Assembly: GCF_013299165.1 (NCBI RefSeq)
Contig: NZ_JAAFKD010000014.1
Coordinates: 62,001 to 126,000, forward strand
Length of the DNA: 64,000 nucleotides
Direction of reading: 5' to 3'
DNA from: Microcoleus sp. bin38.metabat.b11b12b14.051
GTDB taxonomy: Bacteria > Cyanobacteriota > Cyanobacteriia > Cyanobacteriales > Microcoleaceae
The notes beneath the pieces were generated by a model. That model was given only the letters and a program-made list of their open reading frames with translations. It was not told the origin of the DNA and did not search any database. Of this stretch, positions 16,113 to 24,538 are shown piece by piece. Positions within the stretch are counted from its first letter, which is position 1. Every line of letters begins with the position of its first letter. The translations under genes and the position numbers were made by a program.

Positions 16113-16458
16113 AAGTATCCCGGATCATCCGTTTTTGATTGAATCTCTCAGAAAAGATCCGGCATTATCAGCCGCCTACATAACTGCGACAATTGAAGAA
16201 GAAAACCCGGAACCTCAACTGCTGAAACAGGCACTCACCGATGTAGCAGAAGCTTTGGGTCAACCCAAAATGACTCCAGAAGAATATGAATTGCACTTGA
16301 AACAACTGGATGAATTGCTGTCACATCAAGGCAGTGATACGATTTATAATCTGGGAACTTGGCTGAATGCTTTGGGATTGAAACTAACTGTTGCTGTTTG
16401 TACTGATACAGAGGATAATACTGTAAATGCTGAAATTCCAGCGGAATTAACTGTTTAG
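16105..16458 (+). CDS. Antitoxin partner of the killer protein, with atypical DNA-binding region
   Basis: A 117-residue protein that overlaps the toxin by 8 bp. Its ends match the addiction-module antidote family: PQLLKQALTDVAEALGQ near the middle and LGTWLNALGLKLTVAV near the C-terminus. Between them, family members normally have a clear helix-turn-helix (a GM-x-x-x-A-x-x-x-G-L-x-R type pattern). Here that stretch reads KMTPEEYELHLKQLDELLSH, which is not an obvious helix-turn-helix. It may therefore neutralise without binding DNA, or bind differently. ATG 16105 is supported by AGGAG about 8 bases upstream. Confidence 0.78.
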   Translation: MTKSIPDHPFLIESLRKDPALSAAYITATIEEENPEPQLLKQALTDVAEALGQPKMTPEEYELHLKQLDELLSHQGSDTIYNLGTWLNALGLKLTVAVCTDTEDNTVNAEIPAELTV

Positions 16459-16471
16459 CGCAATTCAAAAA

Positions 16472-16933
16472 ATGCCCAATTTTAAATACTCGTCTCTGAT
16501 TGATGCCACCGTTGAAACAGTCTGGAAATTTTACGAAAAGCCGGATATTCTGCAACTTTTGACTCCGCCTTGGCAACCGGTAAAAATCATTCGCCGCGAA
16601 GGTGGACTTGGTGTCGGCGCTGTATCAGAATTTCGCTTGTTATTGGGGCCGATTCCGGTAAAATGGGTGGCGACTCACACTGAGTGCGAACAATATCGCT
16701 TGTTTGTGGACGAACAAACTGAGGGGCCGATGGCAAGTTGGACTCACCGACACGAGTTTACCACAGAAAATGGTCAGACTAGATTAACGGATGCGATCGC
16801 CTTTTCGATACCGGGCGGCCCGATTGTCGATTTGTTGTTAGGTTGGTGGGTAGAAATGCGCTTAACAGATATGTTTCGCTACCGCCACGAAGTTACAAAA
16901 AGAGAGTGCGAAAAAGATGGAAACAACGGCTGA
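16472..16933 (+). CDS. SRPBCC-family (START/cyclase-like) protein
   Basis: A 153-residue protein with the helix-grip SRPBCC fold, which provides a hydrophobic ligand pocket. The pattern FKYSSLIDATVETVWKFYEKPDILQLLTPP at the N-terminus is the family entry, followed by VGAVSEFRLLLGPIPVKW, WTHRHEF and a C-terminal helix (LTDMFRYRHEVTKR). Proteins of this type in cyanobacteria are often labelled cyclase/dehydrase or cell-division inhibitor; no function can be assigned. It starts 13 bp after the antitoxin and overlaps the next gene by 17 bp. Confidence 0.8.
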   Translation: MPNFKYSSLIDATVETVWKFYEKPDILQLLTPPWQPVKIIRREGGLGVGAVSEFRLLLGPIPVKWVATHTECEQYRLFVDEQTEGPMASWTHRHEFTTENGQTRLTDAIAFSIPGGPIVDLLLGWWVEMRLTDMFRYRHEVTKRECEKDGNNG

Positions 16934-17105
16934 ATATTATTGTGCTTTTTGCGGCGAACCGAGTACAACTTTTGTTGATATCAGCGCAGGTATGGAGCAA
17001 TCTTACATCGAAGATTGTCAAGTTTGCTGTCGCCCGAATGTTCTGTATGTCAGAATAGATGAAGATACGCTCGATATTGAAATAGACACAGACTATCAAG
17101 AATAA
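16917..17105 (+). CDS. CPXCG-motif cysteine-rich small protein
   Basis: A 62-residue protein of the CPXCG family, recognised by CAFCGEPSTTFVDISAG at the N-terminus and the second cysteine cluster EDCQVCCRPN, with an acidic C-terminus. The four spaced cysteines probably bind zinc. Its function is unknown. It overlaps the end of the SRPBCC gene by 17 bp in another frame, so the two are probably translated from one message. Confidence 0.85.
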   Translation: METTAEYYCAFCGEPSTTFVDISAGMEQSYIEDCQVCCRPNVLYVRIDEDTLDIEIDTDYQE

Positions 17106-17109
17106 TTGA

Positions 17110-17862
17110 TTATGAAAATGTAGGAATTAGATTTGTAGCTGATTTTGTAGAATTCATGAATTTTGCAGCGGCTGCTTGCACGAAAGCCTGAAAAATTCGA
17201 GAGTTTATTGAACATTTTGGTGACATCTCTGGGTGCCACTGCACTGCTATCATCCAAGGATGATTTTGGTGCTCCATTGCTTCTACTAAAGTGTCAGGTG
17301 CATCGGCTACAATTTCCCAATCGGATGTTACTTTCCGCACTGCTTGATGATGCCAGGAAACAACTGTTGTGGAAGTTGTTCCCATGATTTTTGCGAGCCG
17401 ACTGTTTGGCTCAATTTCAATGCTATGCTCGATCGCACGTGGGGGAATGCCCGATCCGTGACTAACCTCCATACCGTAAGCATCCGGTACGTGAATCACC
17501 AAACTGCCACCGCTAGCTACGTTCAGGATTTGCATTCCGCGACAAATCCCCAACACAGGTATATCCGCCTTGAAAGCTAGCTTGGCTAAGCTTAATTCAA
17601 AGTTATCACGTTCTGCGTTAACCGAGTAAACTGTGCGATCGAGCAAACCGCCATAAAGTTCTGGATTGATATCTCCACCACCGGAAAAAATCAAACCATC
17701 TACGGCATCAAAAATACTAGCCGGATTTAATTGATTAGGCGGCAGTAAAATCGGAATGCCACCTGCTGCCTGCACTGCATCAATATAAGATCCGTTGAGG
17801 CAATATTCACCTGCTTGACTGCGGTTGTAAGTTGTGATGCCAATGATGGGATATTTTTTCAT
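17110..17862 (-). CDS. Class I glutamine amidotransferase, peptidase C26 (PuuD-like)
   Basis: A 250-residue hydrolase resembling gamma-glutamyl-gamma-aminobutyrate hydrolase. Evidence: GITTYNRS at the start, GLIFSGGGDINPELYGG, the nucleophile elbow VLGICRGMQILN with the catalytic Cys, and the His-Glu pair in VAVQWHPEM. WHHQAV (about 175) is also family-typical. PuuD acts in putrescine degradation, but close relatives hydrolyse other gamma-glutamyl compounds, so the substrate is open. It converges with the CPXCG gene, the stops being 4 bp apart. Palindromic repeats begin upstream of its start. Confidence 0.88.
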   Translation of the reverse strand: MKKYPIIGITTYNRSQAGEYCLNGSYIDAVQAAGGIPILLPPNQLNPASIFDAVDGLIFSGGGDINPELYGGLLDRTVYSVNAERDNFELSLAKLAFKADIPVLGICRGMQILNVASGGSLVIHVPDAYGMEVSHGSGIPPRAIEHSIEIEPNSRLAKIMGTTSTTVVSWHHQAVRKVTSDWEIVADAPDTLVEAMEHQNHPWMIAVQWHPEMSPKCSINSRIFQAFVQAAAAKFMNSTKSATNLIPTFS

Positions 17863-17894
17863 TTGCTACAGAGTGGCAGATAATTATTTATATT

Positions 17895-18138
17895 GGACTT
17901 TAGTCCGCAAGAAGGACTGAAGTCCTCACTACAAACTTATTTTAGAGGTTCGATCGTTCGGACTTTAGTCCGCAAGAAGGACTGAAGTCCTCACTACAAA
18001 CTTATTTTAGAGGTTCGATCGTTCGGACTTTAGTCCGCAAGAAGGACTGAAGTCCTCACTACAAACTTATTTTAGAGGTTCGATCGTTCGGACTTTAGTC
18101 CGCAAGAAGGACTGAAGTCCTCACTACAAACTTATTTT
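17895..18138. repeat. Four 65-bp direct repeats with palindromic core
   Basis: GGACTTTAGTCCGCAAGAAGG begins at 17895, 17960, 18025 and 18090, an exact 65-bp period. Each unit contains GGACTTTAGTCC and later GGACTGAAGTCCTCACTAC, and the joining piece is GAGGTTCGATCGTTC. It belongs to the same family as the arrays at 4101 and 23108. Confidence 0.9.
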
Positions 18139-18176
18139 AATTCCTAGATTAAACCGAGCAGTGTCGGCACTGCTGT

Positions 18177-18836
18177 CTAATTGGTAACAGTTTTAGAATC
18201 AGTTGCTGGCAATGGTGGGCGCGTGCACAGATAAGCCAACGGGCCAAACAACGGCACTAATGTTACCGCCCAAAATGCTGTAGAATTTTGCATTCCTCGG
18301 CGCGCCATATCATCGGCTAATAAGGCAGGAAATACCAGAGAAAGCATACAAAAATCTAAACTCATGACGTGGATAAAACGGCTGGTTTGCCACTGCTGAA
18401 CAAAATCAGACCAATCGCCTTTTGTCAAGCCAGAAGCAACTAACGCCGCAGCGCCTAATGTTAGGACAATCCCAGTAAATCGGGAGTCTAATATTTTTAA
18501 GAATATATTTTTATTTCCAGCAAATTCTGGATTCGGTTCGCGGAGGGCTAAATAAGGCAGTAAGGCAAATGCGCCGACACCGAATGATAAAGTGGCAAAA
18601 ATCCATGCTCGTATTTTCTGCCCTCTACCGTCGGCGAATAAGACGCAACTGTAGATGAGCGGCCAGACTCCCATGATGTTGAATAAGGCTACAATTAAGG
18701 GGTTGATGTCTGCTACTTTGCCTGTGGAAAGGTTGGTAATTAGTGTGATGGTGTCAGGGCTGTCGGGTGGTGCAAATACAAAGGCGTAGGTGCTGAAGGC
18801 AATCCAAAGTAGCCAAAATCCAATTTTTCTCGACAT
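18177..18836 (-). CDS. Multi-spanning membrane protein of unknown function
   Basis: A 219-residue protein with about six membrane segments, at roughly residues 5-24, 45-68, 78-97, 118-138, 150-170 and 187-205. Acidic and polar loops such as PPDSPDTITLITNLS and PNPEFAGNKN separate them. No motif allows naming. It ends in a polar tail (PATDSKTVTN). It begins 41 bases before the duplicated segment that starts at 18878, so its promoter region has been changed by that duplication. Confidence 0.7.
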   Translation of the reverse strand: MSRKIGFWLLWIAFSTYAFVFAPPDSPDTITLITNLSTGKVADINPLIVALFNIMGVWPLIYSCVLFADGRGQKIRAWIFATLSFGVGAFALLPYLALREPNPEFAGNKNIFLKILDSRFTGIVLTLGAAALVASGLTKGDWSDFVQQWQTSRFIHVMSLDFCMLSLVFPALLADDMARRGMQNSTAFWAVTLVPLFGPLAYLCTRPPLPATDSKTVTN

Positions 18837-18877
18837 AGTTATTTTTTTATTTTGGTATTAGTATAGCAATTTTAAAT

Positions 18878-19047
18878 GATTTTGGATTTTTTAACCGCAG
18901 AGGGCGCAGAGGGCGCAGAGGAAGAGAAGAGGAGATTAGATTTGAATGTATTACTATTTGGTATTGTTGGTTTTGGGCAGATTAGTGAATTGTTGCATGA
19001 ATTGGCGATCGATCCAATCTTTCCAGTACCACAGTAATGCTGATTTT
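18878..19047 (-). repeat. Duplicated copy of the 3' end of the FAD oxidoreductase gene
   Basis: This segment matches 19042-19213 almost base for base, apart from a 5-base indel and few substitutions. On the minus strand it encodes the same last ~28 residues as the adjacent gene (ALLWYWKDWIDRQFMQQF then NLPKTNNTK and a stop), with Ser changed to Thr, but it has no start. Each copy includes an ACCGCAGAGGGCGCAGAG repeat downstream of the stop, so gene tail and repeat were duplicated together. Confidence 0.85.
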
Positions 19048-19122
19048 GGATTTTTTAACCGCAGAGGGCGCAGAGTACGCGGAGGAAGAGTAGAGGAGAG
19101 ATGATTAGATTTGAATGTATTG

Positions 19123-20367
19123 TTATTTGGTATTGTTGGTTTTGGGCAGATTACTGAATTGTTGCATGAATTGGCGATCGATCCAATCTTTCCAGTACCA
19201 CAGTAATGCTGATTCCCACATCCACGTGCCGCGAGATGCGATCGCTCTTTTATTCCCGGTACCGATTAAGCCTAAATATTTTTCCTGTGGTACAAAGGGT
19301 TTCAGCGGTTGTGCTAGTAAAAAGTGTTGCAAATTTTCAAACAGCGGTTTGCCCTGACGCACGGCAAATACGCCTGCTTTGGGACGGGGATGGTTAATCA
19401 TGGTGGCGATGTCTCCAGCCCCGAATACGTTGGGGTGAGAGGCTGATTGCAGGTAATGGTTGACTTGCATAAATCCGTTTGAGTCGATCGCTAAACCTGA
19501 TTCTCCGATCCAATGGGCGGCGGATGCTTGTGTTACCCAAAAAATGCGATCGCACTCCATGTTCAAACCCGATTTACAGTATATTTGGGCATTGGGCATT
19601 GGGCATTGGGCATTGGGCATTGGGCATTGGGCATTGGATGCTATTTCAATCATTTCTTGGTTTTCTATCGCACGGACTTTTTCCATTAAATGTACTTTAA
19701 TGCCACGAGTAATCAGAATTTCTTTGAGGCGATGACGTACTCTATAGTTATGTCCCGGCATCAATTCAGCACCGCTATGAAACAAGTGAATTTCTAATCC
19801 GTCTTCCTTCTTCCTTCTTCCTTCTTCCTTCTTCCTTCTTCCCTCTTCTTTCGCAAAACGAGATTGCATATTTAATGCCAATTCTACGCCGCCTGCACCG
19901 CCACCGACAATGGCAATCCGCACGGGTTTTTCTGGCTGATTTTGTTGTTCAGCAATTAACTGATTCCAGTTAGCTAAAAATTCCGGTACAGGCTTAGCGG
20001 GAATTGCGTATTCTGCCGCACCCGGTACTGATAGAGTGGCGGGAGTGCTGCCGATATCCACAGACAGCACGTCAAAGTTAATTGGAGGGATGGTTTGACA
20101 AATTACTAAATTTTTGTTAAAGTCGATCGCGATCGCCCGATCGACCAATATTTGACATCCGGCAAATTCCGCGAGCGATCGCAAATCGATGTGACATTCA
20201 TCATAATCGTAAAATCCGGCAACGTGTCCCGGCAACATTCCCGAATAAGGCGCGTGCACTACGTCGCTAATCAGAGTCAACCGCACGGAGGGCAGCGGTT
20301 TGAGACCAAACATTTTCAATACAATAGCATGACTGTGACCGCCACCAATTAAGACTAAATCTTTCAC
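19123..20367 (-). CDS. FAD-dependent pyridine nucleotide-disulfide oxidoreductase with two in-frame repeat insertions
   Basis: A protein of about 414 residues resembling NDH-2/SQR-like flavoproteins and the oxidoreductase module found N-terminal to SelD. It has the FAD-binding VLIGGGHSHA at the start, PYSGMLPGHVAGFY, a second nucleotide site IAIVGGGAGGVELAL, and the FAD-contact region NVFGAGDIATM. After the second site it carries a charged stretch made of GRRKKEE units (from 19803-19850), and later NAQCPMP units (from 19587-19637). Both are heptanucleotide arrays read in frame, and related enzymes should lack them. The start is uncertain: GTG 20367 gives a normal N-terminus, while an in-frame start at 20484 adds 39 residues. 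It is probably a membrane-associated quinone or NAD(P)H oxidoreductase. Confidence 0.8.
   Translation of the reverse strand: MKDLVLIGGGHSHAIVLKMFGLKPLPSVRLTLISDVVHAPYSGMLPGHVAGFYDYDECHIDLRSLAEFAGCQILVDRAIAIDFNKNLVICQTIPPINFDVLSVDIGSTPATLSVPGAAEYAIPAKPVPEFLANWNQLIAEQQNQPEKPVRIAIVGGGAGGVELALNMQSRFAKEEGRRKKEEGRRKKEDGLEIHLFHSGAELMPGHNYRVRHRLKEILITRGIKVHLMEKVRAIENQEMIEIASNAQCPMPNAQCPMPNAQIYCKSGLNMECDRIFWVTQASAAHWIGESGLAIDSNGFMQVNHYLQSASHPNVFGAGDIATMINHPRPKAGVFAVRQGKPLFENLQHFLLAQPLKPFVPQEKYLGLIGTGNKRAIASRGTWMWESALLWYWKDWIDRQFMQQFSNLPKTNNTK
19587..19637. repeat. Intragenic CATTGGG heptamer array
   Basis: Seven copies of GCATTGG/CATTGGG lie inside the FAD oxidoreductase. On the coding strand they read as repeated NAQCPMP. 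The same heptamer forms the intergenic array at 12342. Confidence 0.9.
19803..19850. repeat. Intragenic CTTCTTC heptamer array
   Basis: About seven copies of the heptamer are read on the coding strand as repeated GRRKKEE, giving a highly charged loop just after the second nucleotide-binding motif. Confidence 0.9.
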
Positions 20368-20640
20368 AATTACAGATGTTCGATCGAAATATCTCAGCAC
20401 CGATATTGTACAACACTTCCACTTCGGGAGGCAGCGCTGTCCGGTCAGGAGAGCTGGTGGCGTGTAATGAAGATTGGCCAGCACTTTGACAAAATGCTCT
20501 CACTCACCCCCTGCATCACAGATTTACAGCGATTGTGCGATCGTACATTCAGCACAAATGGCTGTAGACTGTAGAGCGAGCAAATTTTATCACCAACTTA
20601 TGCTGGGGTGTGTTTGATAGCTAACTCACCATTCACAATT

Positions 20641-21963
20641 ATGACATTACGGATGATTCCTCGCAGTTGGTCGCGATCGATTAAACGCCTGTTCCCACTG
20701 CTGTTTGCCCTCTCATTCATTATAGTATTGCTGGGTAATTATGCGATCAGGGCGATCGCCCAACAACCCCGCCAAGAAATTCGCGGAGTTTGGATGACAA
20801 CAAATGACAAAGACATCCTCAGAGATAGGCGCAAAGTAGCCGAGGCTGTCAGCCAATTAAAGCGATTAAATTTTAACACCATTTATCCCGTAGTCTGGAA
20901 CTCTGGCTATGCAATGTATCCCAGCCCAGTCGCCCAGCAAAGAGATATTCAACCCTTTGTTTATAGAGGGTTAGACGGACAAGATATGATCGGAGATTTA
21001 ATCGCTCAAGCCCACCGCCAAGGCTTGCTAGTAATTCCTTGGTTTGAGTTTGGTTTCATGACTCCTCCTACCTCAGAATTAGCATTAAATAATCCCGATT
21101 GGCTCACACAAAAACAAGACGGTAGCCAAACATCAAATGGGGCAGGTGGCGAAGTAGTTTGGCTCAATCCATTTCATCCCGAAGTGCAGAAATTTATTAC
21201 TGAACTTGTACTAGAAATCACCACACAATACAACGCCGACGGCATTCAATTCGACGATCACATGAGTTTGCCATCAGAATTTGGCTATGACGAATATACA
21301 GTCGCTTTGTATACTAAAGAAACAAAAAAAGCACCTCCAACCGATTCTCAAGATCCAGCCTGGGTGAAATGGCGGGCTAATAAAATTACGGCGTTTATGT
21401 CGCAACTAAATCAAGCCGTCAAAGCAGCAAAACCCAATGCAATTTTCTCAATTTCTCCCAATTACTACGAATTTGCTTACAAATATCACCTGCAAGATTG
21501 GCTGGCTTGGGTGCGTTTGGATATTGCCGATGAACTAATTGTGCAAGTGTACCGTCCCAATTTAGAATCATTTGTGGACAAGATTAACCGTCCAGAAATG
21601 CGAGAAGCACAGCAAAAGATTCCCACCGGAGTTGGGATTATGACAGGTTTGAGAAATCGCCGAGTACCAATGCAGCAAATTCAATCCCAGGTACGGGCTG
21701 TCCAAGAATACGGCTTAGGTGCTGCTTTCTTTTATTACGAAAGCTTGTGGGAAGATGCACCTGAACCAATTGCAGATAGACTTTCTCAATTTAGTGCTTT
21801 CTTCCCATCTTCTGCATTCCGCACAGCACTACAAATACCCAGACGCGCCGCAACTTTTCCTCCGCCACCCCCAGCCAAACCAGATCCCAAAGCTAAGCCA
21901 AATCAACCTACAAAAAATAGCCCACCTTCGCCATCACCCTCACCAACCACATCAAAAAAGTAA
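20641..21963 (+). CDS. GH10-like glycosyl hydrolase (GHL10/DUF187 type), exported
   Basis: A 440-residue protein with an N-terminal signal/anchor helix (about 14-37, LFPLLFALSFIIVLLGNYAI) and a TIM-barrel-like domain of the GHL10 family: EIRGVWMTTND, LNFNTIYPVVWN, PWFEFGFM, DGIQFDDH and VYRPNLESF. The Asp pair in FDDH and the Glu of WFEFG are plausible active-site residues. Relatives act on polysaccharides, possibly cell-wall or extracellular glycans; the substrate is unknown. The C-terminal ~40 residues are Pro/Ser/Lys-rich and disordered. ATG 20641 fits the signal peptide better than 20608. Confidence 0.85.
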   Translation: MTLRMIPRSWSRSIKRLFPLLFALSFIIVLLGNYAIRAIAQQPRQEIRGVWMTTNDKDILRDRRKVAEAVSQLKRLNFNTIYPVVWNSGYAMYPSPVAQQRDIQPFVYRGLDGQDMIGDLIAQAHRQGLLVIPWFEFGFMTPPTSELALNNPDWLTQKQDGSQTSNGAGGEVVWLNPFHPEVQKFITELVLEITTQYNADGIQFDDHMSLPSEFGYDEYTVALYTKETKKAPPTDSQDPAWVKWRANKITAFMSQLNQAVKAAKPNAIFSISPNYYEFAYKYHLQDWLAWVRLDIADELIVQVYRPNLESFVDKINRPEMREAQQKIPTGVGIMTGLRNRRVPMQQIQSQVRAVQEYGLGAAFFYYESLWEDAPEPIADRLSQFSAFFPSSAFRTALQIPRRAATFPPPPPAKPDPKAKPNQPTKNSPPSPSPSPTTSKK

Positions 21964-22130
21964 AAAGTAGATGTGTGCTGTGCTACAGCTTACCGTGATA
22001 AGCTGGTCTTGGTCTAATTTCAACCATCTTGTTTTTTGAATCTGTTGTGGGGCGTTGCTCCTAGCCCGCCCGAAAAGAAAAATTAAATTTAAATGTAGAA
22101 CAGGTTATCAATCATTAATCATCAATAAAA

Positions 22131-23111
22131 ATGCCAACAAATCAACAAATTGTACTACCAAAAATGGGCTGCGGTACATGGGCCTGGGGAAACCGACTGC
22201 TTTGGGGTTACGATGAAAGTATGGACGCGGAATTACAAGCCGTGTTCAATCTTTCTGTTAATAATGGTGTCACTTTATTTGATACAGGTGATTCCTACGG
22301 AACCGGGAAATTAAACGGACGCAGCGAGCAACTTTTGGGGCAGTTTTCTCAACAATATCAAGGTGCAAATCAAGATAATATTTGTATTGCAACAAAACTA
22401 GCTGCTTATCCTTGGAGACTCACCCGAAAATCCATGATATCGGCTGGAAAAGCCTCGGCTGCACGCCTCGGAAAGAATGTGGATTTGGTGCAAATGCACT
22501 GGTCTACGGCTAATTATGCCCCTTGGCAAGAGGGGGCTCTTTTGGACGGTTTGGCTGACCTTTACGAGCAAGGATTGGTCAAGGGAGTGGGTTTATCTAA
22601 TTACGGGCCGAAACGATTGAAATGGGTGCATCAAAGATTTAGTTCGCGCCAAGTTCCAATTGTTACTTTACAAGTGCAATATTCGCTACTTTCTACCTAT
22701 CCGGTGACTGAACTCGGATTGAAAGATGTTTGCGATGAATTGGGTATTAAATTGATTGCTTACAGTCCTTTAGCTTTGGGTTTGCTGACTGGTAAATATT
22801 CTGAAAATGGTATACTTCCTAAGGGTATTCGAGGTTTGGCTTGCAAGCAGTTATTGCCGGGAATGCAATTACTTTTGGATTGTTTGCGAGAAATAGCGAC
22901 ATTCAGAAATAAGACTGTTTCGCAGGTAGCAATCAATTGGTGTATCTGTAAAGAAACTATTCCGATTCCTGGAGCTAAATCTGCGGCGCAAGCGATGGAT
23001 AATATTGGTGCTTTGGGCTGGAAGTTGGACTCGGGGGAGGTTGCGGAATTGGATAAGGTGGCGGCGAGTGTAGATAAGAAAATGGTGCAGAATATCTTTC
23101 AAACGAGATAA
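22131..23111 (+). CDS. Aldo/keto reductase
   Basis: A 326-residue NAD(P)H-dependent reductase with the family tetrad visible: Asp and Tyr in FDTGDSYGTG (about 49-56), Lys in IATKLA and His in LVQMHWS. VGLSNYGPKRL and the cofactor-binding end VSQVAINWCICKETIPIPGAKSAAQ also match. It resembles plant and cyanobacterial aldo/keto reductases whose physiological substrate is often unknown. ATG 22131 follows an AT-rich leader without a strong ribosome binding site. Large palindromic repeats begin almost at its stop codon. Confidence 0.9.
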   Translation: MPTNQQIVLPKMGCGTWAWGNRLLWGYDESMDAELQAVFNLSVNNGVTLFDTGDSYGTGKLNGRSEQLLGQFSQQYQGANQDNICIATKLAAYPWRLTRKSMISAGKASAARLGKNVDLVQMHWSTANYAPWQEGALLDGLADLYEQGLVKGVGLSNYGPKRLKWVHQRFSSRQVPIVTLQVQYSLLSTYPVTELGLKDVCDELGIKLIAYSPLALGLLTGKYSENGILPKGIRGLACKQLLPGMQLLLDCLREIATFRNKTVSQVAINWCICKETIPIPGAKSAAQAMDNIGALGWKLDSGEVAELDKVAASVDKKMVQNIFQTR

Positions 23112-23320
23112 CCAGGTTCGTAGTGAGGACTTCAGTCCGCAAACAAGAAGGACTGAAGTCCTCACTACGAACCCATAGATAACCAGGTTCGTAGTGAGGA
23201 CTTCAGTCCGCAAACAAGAAGGACTGAAGTCCTCACTACGAACCTATAAATAACCAGGTTCGTAGTGAGGACTTCAGTCCGCAAACAAGAAGGACTGAAG
23301 TCCTCACTACGAACCTATGA
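23108..23320. repeat. Three 71-bp units, each a near-perfect long hairpin
   Basis: ATAACCAGGTTCGTAGTGAGG starts at 23108, 23179 and 23250. In each unit a 23-base arm beginning GTTCGTAGTGAGGACTTCAG is perfectly inverted after an 11-base loop (GCAAACAAGAA). The array fills the space between the convergent aldo/keto reductase and amidohydrolase genes and could act as a bidirectional terminator block. Confidence 0.92.
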
Positions 23321-23326
23321 AGAAAG

Positions 23327-24538
23327 TTAATTGCAAAATTGTTCTACGCAGCGCACAAACATTTCTACACCCATCCCTAGCGCAGTTTCATCAAAATCAA
23401 AGCGCGGGTGATGGTGCGGGTAAGCTAAGTTTTTCTCGGGATTTGCCGAGCCCAAGAAGAAATAGCAACCGGGGACTTCTTGTAAAAAGAATGACATATC
23501 CTCGCCGCCCATTGTTTGACATTCCGGTACTATTCCCGCAGGAGTTTCTACAACGGATTCGGCTACGCTACGTACTAAGTCAGCCATGCTGGAATCGTTG
23601 ATGACTGGCGGGTAAAGCGCGCAATAATCGAGTTTATAAGTTGCGCCGTGACTTTGACAAATTCCGCGAATTACTTGTTCGATGCGCTGAGTGAAATAAC
23701 CTTGATATATTGGATTGAAATAGCGCACTGTGCCGCCGATGTGGGCGGTGTCGGCGATGACGTTGTGGGTGTGCCCTGCGTGGAATTTGCCTACTGTAAC
23801 TACGGCGGAGTCGATCGGGTTAATGTTTCGTGCGACAATTGCCTGTAGGGCGCTGACTATTTGGGCTGTAACGACGATCGCATCTACAGTCTGATGTGGC
23901 ATTCCACCATGCCCGCCTTTGCCAAAAATCGTGCAGTCAAAAACTTCTACAGCCGCCATCAGCGCGCCACTGCGGACGCCTACAGTGCCTAAAGGTAGAT
24001 TGTTCCACAAATGCAAGCCGACGATCGCCTCAACATCAGGATTCTGCAAAACTCCCGCATCAATCATCGGTTTTGCGCCGCCCGGGCCTTCTTCGGCGGG
24101 CTGAAAGATGAATTTTACCTTACCCGAAAAGCTGTGTTTGTGTTTGGCGAGATAGCAGACTGTCCCAAGGGCGATCGCAGTATGACCGTCATGACCGCAA
24201 GCGTGCATAATACCATCATGCTGCGATCGATAATCCACCTCATTTTCCTCTTGAATCGGCAAAGCATCCATATCCGCCCGAATTGCCAAAACTCGCCCCG
24301 GTTTCCCACTGTCGATAGTTGCGACAACACCCGTTTTAGCAATATTAGTTTGATGCTCAATCCCCCATTCCTGCAACTTTTGCGAGACAAACTGCGCCGT
24401 TAAATTCTCATCAAAACTCAACTCCGGTTTTTGGTGCAAGCGGCGCCGCCATTCCACTAGCTGAGGCTGCAAACTTCTAATCTCCAATCGTAATTGAGAT
24501 AAATCGACATCAGTTAAATTCGGCACAGTAGAAACCAT
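23327..24538 (-). CDS. M20-family amidohydrolase (N-acyl-amino acid hydrolase type)
   Basis: A 403-residue metallohydrolase of the M20D group (aminoacylase/IAA-amino acid hydrolase-like). Metal ligands are visible in MHACGHDGHTA, the catalytic Glu pair in QPAEEGPGGAKPMIDAG, the dimerisation-domain motif GKGGHGGMPHQTVDAI and the late ligand block HHHPRFDFDE. Full length. Such enzymes cleave amide-linked N-acyl or amino-acid conjugates in the cytoplasm; the natural substrate is unknown. ATG 24538 is used. Its stop lies only a few bases from the palindrome array. Confidence 0.92.
   Translation of the reverse strand: MVSTVPNLTDVDLSQLRLEIRSLQPQLVEWRRRLHQKPELSFDENLTAQFVSQKLQEWGIEHQTNIAKTGVVATIDSGKPGRVLAIRADMDALPIQEENEVDYRSQHDGIMHACGHDGHTAIALGTVCYLAKHKHSFSGKVKFIFQPAEEGPGGAKPMIDAGVLQNPDVEAIVGLHLWNNLPLGTVGVRSGALMAAVEVFDCTIFGKGGHGGMPHQTVDAIVVTAQIVSALQAIVARNINPIDSAVVTVGKFHAGHTHNVIADTAHIGGTVRYFNPIYQGYFTQRIEQVIRGICQSHGATYKLDYCALYPPVINDSSMADLVRSVAESVVETPAGIVPECQTMGGEDMSFFLQEVPGCYFFLGSANPEKNLAYPHHHPRFDFDETALGMGVEMFVRCVEQFCN

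Noticed and set aside
18961-19047. A separate small gene in the first duplicated copy
   Set aside because: It has a stop and the last codons of the neighbouring gene but no start; it is a duplicated tail.
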